Shown piece after piece: positions 15,521-25,334 of a DNA stretch of 27,123 nt. Position numbers and translations under genes: made by a program. Under the pieces are notes generated by a model. That model ran no database searches. It saw only the letters and a list, made by a program, of their open reading frames with translations, and was not told where the DNA came from. The DNA comes from an uncultured Anaerovibrio sp. (GTDB taxonomy: Bacteria; Bacillota; Negativicutes; Selenomonadales; Selenomonadaceae). Position 1 is the stretch's first letter. Each line of letters starts with the position of its first letter. The stretch lies in contig CAKPYV010000027.1 in assembly GCA_934203205.1 (NCBI GenBank), positions 1-27,123 of the forward strand, written 5' to 3'.

Positions 15521-16213
15521 TTATCTATTAACATCATTCTCATATTCTACAGGATCTACCACACCAGCCTCACGGAAGCCCTTCAGGCGCAGCTTACAGC
15601 TATCGCAAACGCCGCAGGCCTTGGCCCCTCCCTTATAACAGCTATGGGTAAACTGCAAAGGTGCCCCTAAACGATTGGCCAGCTGCACAATCTCCTTCTT
15701 GGTCAAATCCTGCAAAGGTGTTTCGATGCGAATATGTCTGCCATCAGCCGCCCCTGCCTTGGTAGCATAATCAGCCAGAGCTTGGAATTTGGCAATAAAC
15801 TCTGGCCGACAATCTGGATAACCAGAATAATCTACCGCATTAACACCGATAAAGATATGATCTGCCCCAATAACCTCAGCATAGCCCAAGGCATAGCTCA
15901 AAAAGGTTAAATTTCTGGCAGGCACATAGGTTACAGGAATATCGTTATCCTCGTGAACAATCTCCCCCTCTGGCACCTGAATATCCTTATCGGTAAGGGC
16001 AGAGCCTCCCACCTGATCCATATTGGTTTCAATAATCAAATGTTTTTTTACCTGATAAAAATCTGCTATCTTTTTGGCTCCCTCCAGCTCAATGCTGTGA
16101 CGCTGATGATAGTCAAAGCTAATAGGGTACAAATCATAGCCCTGCTCCTTGGCTACTGCCATACAGGTAGTAGAATCCAAACCGCCAGATAGCAAAATAA
16201 CTGCTTTCTTCAT
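15521..16213 (-). CDS. queC: 7-cyano-7-deazaguanine synthase QueC
   Basis: The 230-residue enzyme makes preQ0 from 7-carboxy-7-deazaguanine using ATP and ammonia, within queuosine tRNA modification. The PP-loop SGGLDST (9-15) and the zinc-binding cysteines C192, C200, C203 and C206 (HSCYKGG...CGVCDSC) are all present, together with PARNLTFLS and GVNAVDYSGYPDCR. Its length is normal. It begins 28 nt after rpe with AAGGAG at good spacing and is followed by folE2. There is no preQ1 riboswitch in the short gap upstream, so expression seems set by the long upstream transcript. Confidence 0.95.
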   Translation of the reverse strand: MKKAVILLSGGLDSTTCMAVAKEQGYDLYPISFDYHQRHSIELEGAKKIADFYQVKKHLIIETNMDQVGGSALTDKDIQVPEGEIVHEDNDIPVTYVPARNLTFLSYALGYAEVIGADHIFIGVNAVDYSGYPDCRPEFIAKFQALADYATKAGAADGRHIRIETPLQDLTKKEIVQLANRLGAPLQFTHSCYKGGAKACGVCDSCKLRLKGFREAGVVDPVEYENDVNR

Positions 16214-16241
16214 TGTTTTTCTCCTTTTTTAGCAAAGTTCA

Positions 16242-16892
16242 TTAACCACGGCCGTGAAGCTTTTTGATAGTAGCAGGAATATCCTTGCTCTTGTACACAG
16301 CAGATCCAGCTACCAGCACCGTTGCCCCAGCATCAATAATAGACTGAGCATTTTCCTCGTTAACGCCACCGTCTACCTGCAGTTCAGCCTGAGAACCTAT
16401 CTCATCCAAAGCCTTGCGAATGCGCTGCAGCTTGCTTATGGAACCAGGAATAAACTTCTGTCCGCCATAGCCAGGATTTACAGACATAACCAGCACCATA
16501 TCCACATCTGGCAGCAGCTCCTCAATCATAGCAATAGGAGTACCAGGATTCAGGGATACGCCAGCCTTGCAGCCTAAAGCATGAATAGCCTGAATCGTGC
16601 GATGAGGGTGCTTGGCAGCCTCCACGTGGAAGGTTATATAATCTGCCCCAGCCTTGGCAAAGGCTTCAATATGGGTATCAGGATGCTCTACCATGAGATG
16701 TACATCAAATACAGCATCAGTTACAGGACGAATAGCCTTCACAATGCCTGCTCCCAAAGTAATCTCTGGCACAAAGGTGCCATCCATAACATCAATATGG
16801 ACAAATTCTGCCCCTGCATCTACAACTTTTTTTACTTCTGCTCCCAAATTAGCAAAATCTGCGGAAAGGATGGATGGAGCGATTTTTATCAT
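16242..16892 (-). CDS. rpe: ribulose-phosphate 3-epimerase
   Basis: The 216-residue cytoplasmic TIM-barrel enzyme interconverts ribulose 5-phosphate and xylulose 5-phosphate in the pentose phosphate pathway. Standard motifs are IAPSILSADF at the start, VHIDVMDGTFVP, FDVHLMVEHP, ITFHVEA, VMSVNPGYGGQKFI and LQVDGGVNEENA with the catalytic aspartates. The ATG at 16892 gives the canonical N-terminus; an upstream in-frame start at 16916 adds only residues encoded inside rsgA. It starts 1 nt after the rsgA stop codon, the same neighbour relation as in Bacillus. Confidence 0.95.
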   Translation of the reverse strand: MIKIAPSILSADFANLGAEVKKVVDAGAEFVHIDVMDGTFVPEITLGAGIVKAIRPVTDAVFDVHLMVEHPDTHIEAFAKAGADYITFHVEAAKHPHRTIQAIHALGCKAGVSLNPGTPIAMIEELLPDVDMVLVMSVNPGYGGQKFIPGSISKLQRIRKALDEIGSQAELQVDGGVNEENAQSIIDAGATVLVAGSAVYKSKDIPATIKKLHGRG

Positions 16893-16893
16893 A

Positions 16894-17772
16894 TCAATAA
16901 GCCTTCTTTCTCTCATTAATCGTTTGCAAAATATTCAAATAAGCTTCATAACGGGCCTGACAAATAGCCCCTGCTGCCACAGCCTCCTTAACAGCACAAT
17001 CCGGTTCATGGCTGTGAGTACAGGTATTGTAATAACATTTTTCAATGTAAGGACGGAACTCTGGGAAATAATGAGCCAGCTGAGCCTTGTCTATATTTTC
17101 CAGCTCTGCAGCACTAAAGCCAGGGGTATCCACCACCGTGCCTCCCCCTGGCAATGGCAGCAGACAGGCTGCTCTGGTGGTATGCTTGCCCCTTTTAATC
17201 TTGTCACTGATTTTGCCAGTGGCCAGCTCCAAATTGCTATCTACCGCATTGAGAAGAGATGATTTTCCTACCCCGGAGGGGCCGGCAAATACCGTTACCC
17301 GCCCAGTAAGCAGTTTTTTCAATTCCTGAATCCCCAGACCTTCCTGAGCCGAAACCATTAGCAATTTATAACCAGCCTGCACATAGTCCTGCAAAAAATC
17401 CGCCTTTTCCTCCAGCAAATCACATTTGTTAATACAAATAACAATCTCTGGAATCCCAGACCACTCTGCCAAAACAAGGAAGCGGTTCAATAACAGCTGA
17501 TTCAAATCTGGCTGGCGGGCTGCAAAGGTTATCAAAACCTGATCAATATTGGCCACAGCAGGTCTTTTCAGCAAAGTTCGCCTAGGAAGACAGCTTTCAA
17601 TTACACCCGTGCCGTCCTCCAGCATTTGATACTCCACATAATCGCCAGTAACCACTGCCCCCTTATTTCGCTTAATTCTTCCCCTCAGCCGGCAGGACAA
17701 AAGCTCCTCCTGTCCTGCCACCTGCAGATAGTAGAATCCATTATACATTTTTATAACCTGAGCTGTTGGCAT
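16894..17772 (-). CDS. rsgA: ribosome small-subunit-dependent GTPase RsgA
   Basis: The 292-residue protein is a circularly permuted GTPase that checks late assembly of the 30S subunit. An N-terminal OB-fold (about 5-65) is followed by the permuted G domain with G4 NKCD (115-118), G1 GPSGVGKS (164-171) and G3 DTPG, then a C-terminal zinc motif (CYYNTCTHSHEPDC). The order G4-G1-G3 is the hallmark. It has AGGAG at ideal spacing and follows the PASTA kinase gene by 38 nt. In other Firmicutes this GTPase is phosphorylated by the neighbouring PrkC kinase, so the linkage is likely functional. Confidence 0.95.
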   Translation of the reverse strand: MPTAQVIKMYNGFYYLQVAGQEELLSCRLRGRIKRNKGAVVTGDYVEYQMLEDGTGVIESCLPRRTLLKRPAVANIDQVLITFAARQPDLNQLLLNRFLVLAEWSGIPEIVICINKCDLLEEKADFLQDYVQAGYKLLMVSAQEGLGIQELKKLLTGRVTVFAGPSGVGKSSLLNAVDSNLELATGKISDKIKRGKHTTRAACLLPLPGGGTVVDTPGFSAAELENIDKAQLAHYFPEFRPYIEKCYYNTCTHSHEPDCAVKEAVAAGAICQARYEAYLNILQTINERKKAY

Positions 17773-17810
17773 AGCAATTCTCCTATATGCACATCCTATT
17801 TCCCACGAAG

Positions 17811-19613
17811 TTACTGGGCTGCACCGGTGCTGGATTTGCCAGCATCAGTTTTGCCCTTGGCAGTAGCTGCAGAAGGTGTAGGAGCCTGATTGCTATCAGC
17901 CTTGGCTCCACCACTGCTGCCAGAGGATATAATCAGACTGACACTGCCACCTTCCGTGGTGGTACTGCCTGCTGCCGGACTCTGACCGATAACAGTTCCC
18001 TTTGGTTTTGTGCTAGTTTCCTCACTAATTCCTCCCAGAGACAGACCATTGGCCTCCAGATTGGATTTAGCACTATCTACACTTAGTCCAGTATAATTCT
18101 GAACTGTAACTTCCTTCTTTTTCTCCCCTAGACTTACAGTAATATCCACTGTCTGTCCTTTGGTAATCTTGGAACCGCTTCTTGGATCCTGATTAATAAC
18201 TGTACCAGCAGGTTCCTTGGCATTTTCCTCAAAAACAGCACCAATCTTCAAGCCCATCTTCTTCAGCTTTTCCTCAGCATTACTGCGGCTCATGCTTTTC
18301 AAATCCGGCATGGTCAGTTCCTGACCACCCTTGCTGACAGTAATGGTAACCAGCCGCTGTTCCTTAACCTTGGCTCCCGCTTCTGGATATTGGGAAACCA
18401 CCTGACCGGCTGGCACAGAATCATCATTGGCCTCCACTATCTTTACCCGCAGATTCTTATCCTCCAAAATCTGCTGCGCCACCACAGAGGACTTGCCTAC
18501 CACATCTGGCACATTGATTTCTGCAGAACTCCAGAACTTACCAAAGGATAGAAAGGAACCTACAAAAAATCCCATGAACAAAATACCCACTAAAACAGCA
18601 ATAAAACTCTTGGATTTAAAAATAGATTTTTCCTCTGGAGGCTGGTACTGAGGCTGATAATCTCCTCTACTGCCTGTTGGATTCTTAGCAGGACGCTCAG
18701 ACCTCTGCTCCGCCATCATCTCCGGCGTAATGCGAGGTATCATTCTGGTAGCAAAAGGATCATTGGAAACTGCTTCCTGGCTAATCCCTCTGCCTGCCAG
18801 CATGGCTTTGGCCTGATTCAAATCAGCATATAGCTCCGTACTGCTGGGCCTATCGGCAGGATCCTTGGACATAGCCTTTTGCACAATAGCCTCCAGCACT
18901 GGAGGTATAGATGGGTTCAGCTGTCTAATAGGCACTGGCTCCTCCTGCAAATGTTTCAGGGCAATGCTAACAGAGGTCTCCCCATTAAAAGGCAGCTGCC
19001 CGGTCAGCATTTCGTAAAGAACCACCCCCAGAGAATAAACATCTGATTTAGTGGTAATCACCGTCCCCTTAGCCTGCTCTGGAGAAAAATAATGCACAGA
19101 GCCCATGACACTGCCGCTGTAGGTCATGGTAGAAGCAGAAACTGCTCTGGCAATGCCAAAATCAGTTACCTTGATATGACCATCAGGCATAACCAGAATG
19201 TTATGAGGCTTAATATCACAATGAACCAAATTATTTCTATGGGCAGATTCCAAAGCACTGGCTATTTCCTTGGCAATCCGAACAGCCTCTATAGGCTCCA
19301 AACAGCCCTTCTGCTGGATAACCTCCTTCAAAGTAGGGCCTGATACATATTCCATAACAATGTATTGGCTTCCCCCATCCTCCCCAACATCGTAGATATT
19401 GACGATATTGGGATGAGCCAGCTTGGCTGCTGCTGTGGCTTCGCGACGGAATTTTTCCACAAATTCTGCATCGTTGGCATATTGCTGATGCAGGATTTTT
19501 ACGGCAACTGCTCTATCCAGCAGCTTATCCTGCGCCTTGTACACATCAGCCATGCCGCCACCGCCAATAAGCTCCTGCAGCTCATAACGTCTGGCTAAAA
19601 TACGCTGTATCAT
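17811..19613 (-). CDS. pknB: PASTA-domain Ser/Thr protein kinase (PknB/PrkC)
   Basis: The 600-residue membrane kinase senses cell-wall fragments and phosphorylates division and wall enzymes. An N-terminal kinase domain (10-270) has the glycine loop GGGGMADVY, K39 in AVKIL, catalytic D133 in HCDIKPHNIL, DFG (151-153) and the activation loop STMTYSGSVMGSVHYFSPEQ. A juxtamembrane linker rich in Pro and Arg leads to one membrane helix (about 335-360), then three extracellular PASTA repeats and a Ser/Gly/Ala/Lys tail. The HRD arginine is cysteine (HCD), so the kinase is non-RD. It has AGGGGG upstream and lies between the class B PBP and rsgA genes, with its phosphatase encoded upstream in the same operon. 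Confidence 0.95.
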   Translation of the reverse strand: MIQRILARRYELQELIGGGGMADVYKAQDKLLDRAVAVKILHQQYANDAEFVEKFRREATAAAKLAHPNIVNIYDVGEDGGSQYIVMEYVSGPTLKEVIQQKGCLEPIEAVRIAKEIASALESAHRNNLVHCDIKPHNILVMPDGHIKVTDFGIARAVSASTMTYSGSVMGSVHYFSPEQAKGTVITTKSDVYSLGVVLYEMLTGQLPFNGETSVSIALKHLQEEPVPIRQLNPSIPPVLEAIVQKAMSKDPADRPSSTELYADLNQAKAMLAGRGISQEAVSNDPFATRMIPRITPEMMAEQRSERPAKNPTGSRGDYQPQYQPPEEKSIFKSKSFIAVLVGILFMGFFVGSFLSFGKFWSSAEINVPDVVGKSSVVAQQILEDKNLRVKIVEANDDSVPAGQVVSQYPEAGAKVKEQRLVTITVSKGGQELTMPDLKSMSRSNAEEKLKKMGLKIGAVFEENAKEPAGTVINQDPRSGSKITKGQTVDITVSLGEKKKEVTVQNYTGLSVDSAKSNLEANGLSLGGISEETSTKPKGTVIGQSPAAGSTTTEGGSVSLIISSGSSGGAKADSNQAPTPSAATAKGKTDAGKSSTGAAQ

Positions 19614-19640
19614 GAAACTTTACCCCCTATTTTGCAAAAT

Positions 19641-21032
19641 TTATCTATTCATTAAATCCTGTATAATTCTCCGGGCAATAGGTGCTGCTGTGGTGCCACC
19701 ACCGCCACTATTTTCCACAATAATCCCGAAGGCTATGGTTCTGCCCGGCAGCTCTGCCGAGCCAATAAACCAACCGTGATCCGCACCGGCACTATTTTCT
19801 GCTGTGCCAGTTTTGCCTCTCACCTTGATACCAGATACAGCTGCAGCGCCACCAGTACCATTTTCTACTACATTTTCCATATAACTATTAATCAAGGCTG
19901 CCCGCTGGCTGGTAGTAACCTCCCGCCATTGGGCAGGCTCTCCCTTGCGAATACATAAGCCCTGAGGCGAAATTACTGCATCCACCATATAGGGCACCAT
20001 CATTTTGCCACCATTGGCAAAGGCCTGAGCCAACATAGCCATCCGCAGAGGTGTCACCAGCAGAGAAGCCTGTCCCAGACCTAGCTGGGCAATATCTCCC
20101 TGCTCCAGCGTGCCAAAATCTGGCAAATGAGAGGCAGTTTCCTGTATTTCTCCCTGAAAGGTATCCGCAAAACCAAAACGCTGGAAAGCATCCTGCAAGC
20201 CACTGCCTCCCATCCGCATAGCCAATGTACCAAAGGTAAAATTACAGGAATGAGTCAGAGCTTCCTTTAGATTTACCTTGCCATGGACAGCTCCGTGACT
20301 TTCCTCGATATATTCATTACCAATTTGCAACTTGCCTGTACAATTAAAGGTTTCATTCAAATCTGTAACCTTTTCATCCAAAGCTGCATCTGCCATCATG
20401 GCCTTAATAGTTGAGCCAGGTGGGTATAAGCCCTGAGCAGCTCTATTCAGCAAAGGACTATCCTGCCGGTTGGACAGCTCTGACCACTGAGCCTCCACCA
20501 CAGAAGGGTCCACTGCTGGCTTGCTAACCATGGCCAGTACAGCCCCAGTATTGGCGTCCAGCACCACTACAGCACCTCGATACTCCCCAAGAGCATCATA
20601 GGCTAGCTGCTGCAGTCTAGCATCAACTGTCAGCTTAATATCATTACCTCTATCAGCCTGCAACAGCTGTCCTATGGGCCCCATGCCCCGCAGCTGTCTT
20701 GACTGACCAGATAGCTCATCTCCCAAGGTACTTTCCAGACCGGCACTGCCCAAGGTCTCTCCCACATAACCAGTAACAGGAGCCATAGCTGCTCCATAGG
20801 GATAGCTGCGCTGTCCCGGTGCATCGCTGTAGGCCAGCTTTTCACCATGAGCATCCAATATACTGCCCCTAACCATATCCAAAGCTGCGCCCCTGCGATT
20901 CAAGGGATTGGCATTCAACTCTGGCCCTTGAACAAAGTCTATATAAAGCAGATAACAAAACAATAGACCAAAACAGCCTAGCAAAAAGAGACTGCAATGA
21001 AGAATCTGCTTTTTGATTGTCTTATCACCCAT
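19641..21032 (-). CDS. pbpA: class B penicillin-binding protein (PbpA-like transpeptidase)
   Basis: The 463-residue protein is a membrane-anchored peptidoglycan transpeptidase. It has an N-terminal membrane helix (about 11-32), a short linker domain without the large dimerisation module of long PBP2/PBP3, and a transpeptidase domain with STIK (S207-K210), SCN (262-264) and KTG (407-409). The size resembles actinobacterial PbpA (about 490 residues). It starts 2 nt after the FtsW/RodA gene, its ribosome binding site AAGGAG lying in that gene's end. A cognate glycosyltransferase-transpeptidase pair is therefore encoded side by side, as in RodA-PbpA. Extracellular location is predicted for the catalytic domain. 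Confidence 0.93.
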   Translation of the reverse strand: MGDKTIKKQILHCSLFLLGCFGLLFCYLLYIDFVQGPELNANPLNRRGAALDMVRGSILDAHGEKLAYSDAPGQRSYPYGAAMAPVTGYVGETLGSAGLESTLGDELSGQSRQLRGMGPIGQLLQADRGNDIKLTVDARLQQLAYDALGEYRGAVVVLDANTGAVLAMVSKPAVDPSVVEAQWSELSNRQDSPLLNRAAQGLYPPGSTIKAMMADAALDEKVTDLNETFNCTGKLQIGNEYIEESHGAVHGKVNLKEALTHSCNFTFGTLAMRMGGSGLQDAFQRFGFADTFQGEIQETASHLPDFGTLEQGDIAQLGLGQASLLVTPLRMAMLAQAFANGGKMMVPYMVDAVISPQGLCIRKGEPAQWREVTTSQRAALINSYMENVVENGTGGAAAVSGIKVRGKTGTAENSAGADHGWFIGSAELPGRTIAFGIIVENSGGGGTTAAPIARRIIQDLMNR

Positions 21033-21034
21033 AG

Positions 21035-22279
21035 CTACTCCTTTTTGGCCATAGCCATTAACAAGCCTAGCATAATAAAGCCGGATACCATAGAACTGCC
21101 GCCATAACTGATAAAGGGCAGGGTAATACCTGTCAAAGGCAGAAATTTTGTTACTCCGGCAATAATGATAAAGGCCTGTAGATAAAAGCTAATGGCCAGT
21201 CCTGCGGCAATCAGCATATATAGTTCCTGGCGACAAGCCAGAGCAATAGATATGCCACGATAGAAGAACAGTGTATAGGCCAGCATAACAGCTGTACAGC
21301 CTATAAGCCCCAGCTCCTCTCCAATAGCCGAAAAAATAAAATCTGTGTGCACCTCCGGTATCAGCCCAGGATGTCCATGAGTCAAACCAGTGCCCCAGGT
21401 TCCCCCGGCGGCAAAGGCAAAAAGGGATTGCACCACCTGATAGGCCTGACCAGCAGGATCTACCCAGGGGTTCAACCAAATATCAAATCTCACCCGTACA
21501 TGGCCAAAAAGCTGATAGCTGAGACAGGCACCTGCCATAAAAAAGCCCAAGGCAATAAAAACATAGGATTTACTGCCAGTAGCCATATAGGTCATAAACA
21601 CCGCCATGCAGAAAAACAGCAAAGCAGAGCCCAAATCCCTTTGCACCACAAACATCAATATAGCCATGCCCCATATGCAAAGCAAAGGAGCAATAAATCG
21701 CAAGGGTGGCAGCTTGAGAGGCCCAAAGCTGCGCCGAGCTTCCAGCAGTACCTGCTTATGGTCTGACAGATAAGCTGCCAGAAACAGCACCAGCAGAATT
21801 TTACCAAATTCCGATGGCTGCACCTGAAAAGGTCCCAAAACCAACCAGTTTTTACTACCGCCAATCTCTGTACCAAAAATCAAGGATAAGCATAAAACTA
21901 TCAAGGTCAAAATCCCTAGAATATATTGATACTGCATTAGCTCCCGCAGCTTGCTGGAAAGGCGCAGTACCACCAACAGCACTGCCAAGCCTATAATCAA
22001 CCACCTGAGCTGTGGTATACACAGCACCGGCTTCAACCTACCCAGCATCACGACGCCAATGCTGGCAAAGAACATCACCATAGGCAGCATCCACTGATCC
22101 TGAGTAAAATTACTTTTTAGCAGGAACAGCTGAACCGCAAAGGAAGCAGCAATGGCTCCTCCCGCCCAGCACAACACGGTATAATCCTGATTGGGGTACT
22201 GCTTCAACAGCAAAATCCCCAGCCCCACCAGCATAATTCCTGCATCTATCCCCAATAATATGAGGCTTTTATTCTTCAT
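21035..22279 (-). CDS. FtsW/RodA/SpoVE-family peptidoglycan glycosyltransferase
   Basis: The 414-residue integral membrane protein has about ten helices and belongs to the SEDS family that polymerises lipid II into glycan strands. Signals include the loop QPSEFGKI, VQRDLGSALLFF with the catalytic-loop aspartate, EVHTDFIFSAIGEELGL and the C-terminal PLTGITLPFISYGGSS. Its start overlaps the PP2C gene by 11 nt and it is followed after 2 nt by its probable partner PBP. By gene order it corresponds to actinobacterial RodA, but sequence alone does not let me choose between RodA and FtsW. Confidence 0.93.
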   Translation of the reverse strand: MKNKSLILLGIDAGIMLVGLGILLLKQYPNQDYTVLCWAGGAIAASFAVQLFLLKSNFTQDQWMLPMVMFFASIGVVMLGRLKPVLCIPQLRWLIIGLAVLLVVLRLSSKLRELMQYQYILGILTLIVLCLSLIFGTEIGGSKNWLVLGPFQVQPSEFGKILLVLFLAAYLSDHKQVLLEARRSFGPLKLPPLRFIAPLLCIWGMAILMFVVQRDLGSALLFFCMAVFMTYMATGSKSYVFIALGFFMAGACLSYQLFGHVRVRFDIWLNPWVDPAGQAYQVVQSLFAFAAGGTWGTGLTHGHPGLIPEVHTDFIFSAIGEELGLIGCTAVMLAYTLFFYRGISIALACRQELYMLIAAGLAISFYLQAFIIIAGVTKFLPLTGITLPFISYGGSSMVSGFIMLGLLMAMAKKE

Positions 22280-22991
22280 GATATTTCACCACGATAACAC
22301 TTATATTATCTAAGCCTCCGCCAGCCTTGGCACAATCCACCAAAGAAGCCGCCGGATTGGTACAGTTTTTGGCCTCCAGCACCGTTCTAATAGCCTCCTC
22401 TGTTACCATATTGGTAAGGCCATCAGAACACAGAAGCATAATATCTCCAGCTTCCAGAGTAAATTCCCCTGTATCTACCTGAACAAATTCTTCAACTCCT
22501 ACAGCTCGCAGCAGCATATTCCGCTTGGGATGGTTCTCTGCCTCCAAAGGAGTAATACTGCCACTGGCAATCAAATCATTTACATAGGTATGATCCTGGG
22601 TAAGCTGCCGCATATTACCTTGACGCAGAAGATACAAACGGCTATCTCCTACATGAGCCCAAATCCCCTTGCCTTGGCCCAAATGGAGGCAAGTGGCAGT
22701 TGTGCCCATTCCCTTCCGTTCTGGATGAGAGCGGATACTGGACAAAATAGCCCGATTGCCGGCAATAACTATTTCCCGCAGGCCATCCTGATCCATATCC
22801 TGCCCCCGCTTAGCTAACAGCTCCTCCATAGTGGCTGTAAAGATATGGCTGGCTACTTCGCCAGCCACATGGCCACCCATGCCATCAGCCACAGCAAAAT
22901 CTGAAGGCGGTCTGCACAGCAGGCTGTCCTCATTAAGATTGCGGTGCAATCCTATATCTGACATCTGAAATACTTCTATCAACTTTTTCAC
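22269..22991 (-). CDS. prpC: PP2C-family Ser/Thr phosphatase (PrpC/Stp/PstP)
   Basis: The 240-residue soluble phosphatase should reverse phosphorylation by the PASTA kinase. PP2C motifs are complete: RNLNEDS, VADGMGGH (metal-binding Asp and Gly), GMGTTAT, HVGDSRLY, LLCSDGLT and the final DNIS. Unlike mycobacterial PstP it has no membrane helix. The start is GTG and overlaps the stop codon of the second FHA gene in a GTGA, so translation is coupled. The end overlaps the FtsW/RodA gene by 11 nt. Confidence 0.95.
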   Translation of the reverse strand: MKKLIEVFQMSDIGLHRNLNEDSLLCRPPSDFAVADGMGGHVAGEVASHIFTATMEELLAKRGQDMDQDGLREIVIAGNRAILSSIRSHPERKGMGTTATCLHLGQGKGIWAHVGDSRLYLLRQGNMRQLTQDHTYVNDLIASGSITPLEAENHPKRNMLLRAVGVEEFVQVDTGEFTLEAGDIMLLCSDGLTNMVTEEAIRTVLEAKNCTNPAASLVDCAKAGGGLDNISVIVVKYHEE

Positions 22992-23443
22992 CGCCCAAAC
23001 TGAAAGCTTACAGTACCTATGTTAATAATATCTCCAGATTGCAGATATTGACGGCCATTAATCTCCTGGCCATTTACATAGGTTCTATTTACACTTCCCA
23101 AATCCTGTATTACATACAAATTATTCATCAGCTCTACCACTGCATGGTGGTGAGACACATAGCCATCCTGAATGACAATATCATTATCTGCCCCTCTGCC
23201 AATAGAAATACTTTGGCCAAAGGCAAAACGCCTGCCTACCATTGCTTCATCCGCAGCCTCCAAAACCGTCAGCACTGCCTCATCTGGAGTTATCTGGGAT
23301 TCTGCGTAGATATCCTCCACCACCGGCTTGGCATCTCTTGCCATAAACCTTACTGCCTTGTACACGAAATACAACAAAAAGAAAAGCATGCCATATTGCA
23401 GTCCCACACTAAGGACCTTTATGATCATGGCTGTAGCTTGCAT
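22988..23443 (-). CDS. FHA-domain membrane protein (FhaB-like)
   Basis: The 151-residue protein has an N-terminal membrane helix (about 5-28), a short acidic linker and one FHA phosphothreonine-binding domain (about 75-150) with ISIGRGADNDI, the SHHHAVVE strand, and GSVNRTYVNG. It matches actinobacterial FhaB in architecture (helix plus FHA) and in position between fhaA and the phosphatase gene. It should bring phosphorylated partners of the kinase to the membrane. It starts directly at the end of the first FHA gene (TAAATG) with AGGTG upstream. Confidence 0.88.
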   Translation of the reverse strand: MQATAMIIKVLSVGLQYGMLFFLLYFVYKAVRFMARDAKPVVEDIYAESQITPDEAVLTVLEAADEAMVGRRFAFGQSISIGRGADNDIVIQDGYVSHHHAVVELMNNLYVIQDLGSVNRTYVNGQEINGRQYLQSGDIINIGTVSFQFGR

Positions 23444-24193
<750 letters not shown>

Positions 24194-24228
24194 AAAAATC
24201 GAACCTCCTATGGAAAGCTTTACTTATC

Positions 24229-24275
24229 TATTATAACCCTTATATTATACAAAGAAAATGCCTCTCCATTTTCTT
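24229..24275 (-). promoter_or_regulatory. promoter element with hairpin upstream of the FHA/kinase operon
   Basis: A hairpin (AAGAAAATG and CATTTTCTT arms, 24252-24275), extendable with a bulge by flanking TATTATA/TATAATA, is followed on the minus strand by ATAATATAAGGGTTATAATA (24229-24248). That sequence ends in TATAAT, about 30 nt before the fhaA-like start codon. The 20-bp motif recurs with one mismatch in front of the orphan gene near 1.3 kb. The hairpin may also terminate rsmB-rlmN transcripts, although its T-run is weak. Confidence 0.5.
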
Positions 24276-24293
24276 ATAATATGATAATAGCTA

Positions 24294-25331
24294 TCATTGC
24301 TCCAAATGCTTGTTGCGAAGCTGTCCACAGGCAGCCTGTATATCATTGCCCATTTCCCGTCTAACGGTAGCCGTAATATGATGCTCCGTCAGATAATTGG
24401 CAAAAAACTCTATGCGAGCCAATGAGGGCCGCCGCCAATCCCTTTCCGCCACAGGATTGATAGGAATAAGGTTCACACTGGCCAGCTGTCCCCTTAGCAG
24501 GGAAGCCAACTCTCTGGCCTGCTTAAGATTGTCATTAACCCCATCTATCAATATATATTCATAGGTTACCCGTCTGCCAGTGGACTGACCATAATCCCGT
24601 CCTGCCTTCAATACATCTGCCAAAGGATATTTGCGATTAATAGGCATCAGCTCAGAACGCAGTTCATCCTCTGGAGCATGAAGGGAAATAGAAAGGGTAA
24701 TAGGCAGCTCCTCAGCAGCCAATTTATAAATATTCGGCACAATGCCAGAAGTAGACAGGGTAATACTGCGATAGCTCATACCAAGGCAATAATCCTCATG
24801 GAGCAAGCGAATATAAGCCAACACATTATCATAATTATTTAAAGGTTCCCCTGAACCCATAATAACAATAGTGTCAACCTTCTGTCCCTCTTTGGCCAGT
24901 AAATCGTTTATATAGTAGGTCTGGGCCAGCATTTCCCCAGGGGTAAGATTTCGCACCATACCATGTAAGGTAGAAGCACAAAAACGACAGCCCATATTAC
25001 AGCCCACCTGAGAAGATACACAAATGCTATTGCCATAGGGCTGACGCATCAAAACAGTTTCCACCCCGGAACCATCAGAAAAATTCAGCAGGAATTTGGA
25101 GGTTTTGCCATCCCCGGAATCCAGCTGATCCACTCTGGCGGCCCTATCAATTACATAGCCATCTGCCAATTTATTACGCATATCCTTGGGAATATTCTGC
25201 ATCTGCTGAAAGTCCGTAGCACTTCGCTTGTACAGCCATTCTGCCAGCTGCTTGCCTCTGAATTTAGGCAATTCAAGACCTAGAACCAGCTCTGTTAATT
25301 CAGCTAGATTTTTGCCAAAAATATTTTCCAT
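24294..25331 (-). CDS. rlmN: dual-specificity RNA methyltransferase RlmN
   Basis: The 345-residue radical SAM enzyme methylates C2 of adenosine 2503 in 23S rRNA and of A37 in some tRNAs. The iron-sulphur cluster motif CNMGCRFC supplies C111, C115 and C118. MGSGEPLNN and STSGIVPNI are typical SAM-site signals, and the methyl-accepting cysteine is C335 in QAACGQLR. Length is standard. It begins 3 nt after rsmB, with GAGGAG inside that gene's last codons. Confidence 0.96.
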   Translation of the reverse strand: MENIFGKNLAELTELVLGLELPKFRGKQLAEWLYKRSATDFQQMQNIPKDMRNKLADGYVIDRAARVDQLDSGDGKTSKFLLNFSDGSGVETVLMRQPYGNSICVSSQVGCNMGCRFCASTLHGMVRNLTPGEMLAQTYYINDLLAKEGQKVDTIVIMGSGEPLNNYDNVLAYIRLLHEDYCLGMSYRSITLSTSGIVPNIYKLAAEELPITLSISLHAPEDELRSELMPINRKYPLADVLKAGRDYGQSTGRRVTYEYILIDGVNDNLKQARELASLLRGQLASVNLIPINPVAERDWRRPSLARIEFFANYLTEHHITATVRREMGNDIQAACGQLRNKHLEQ

Positions 25332-25334
25332 AGC

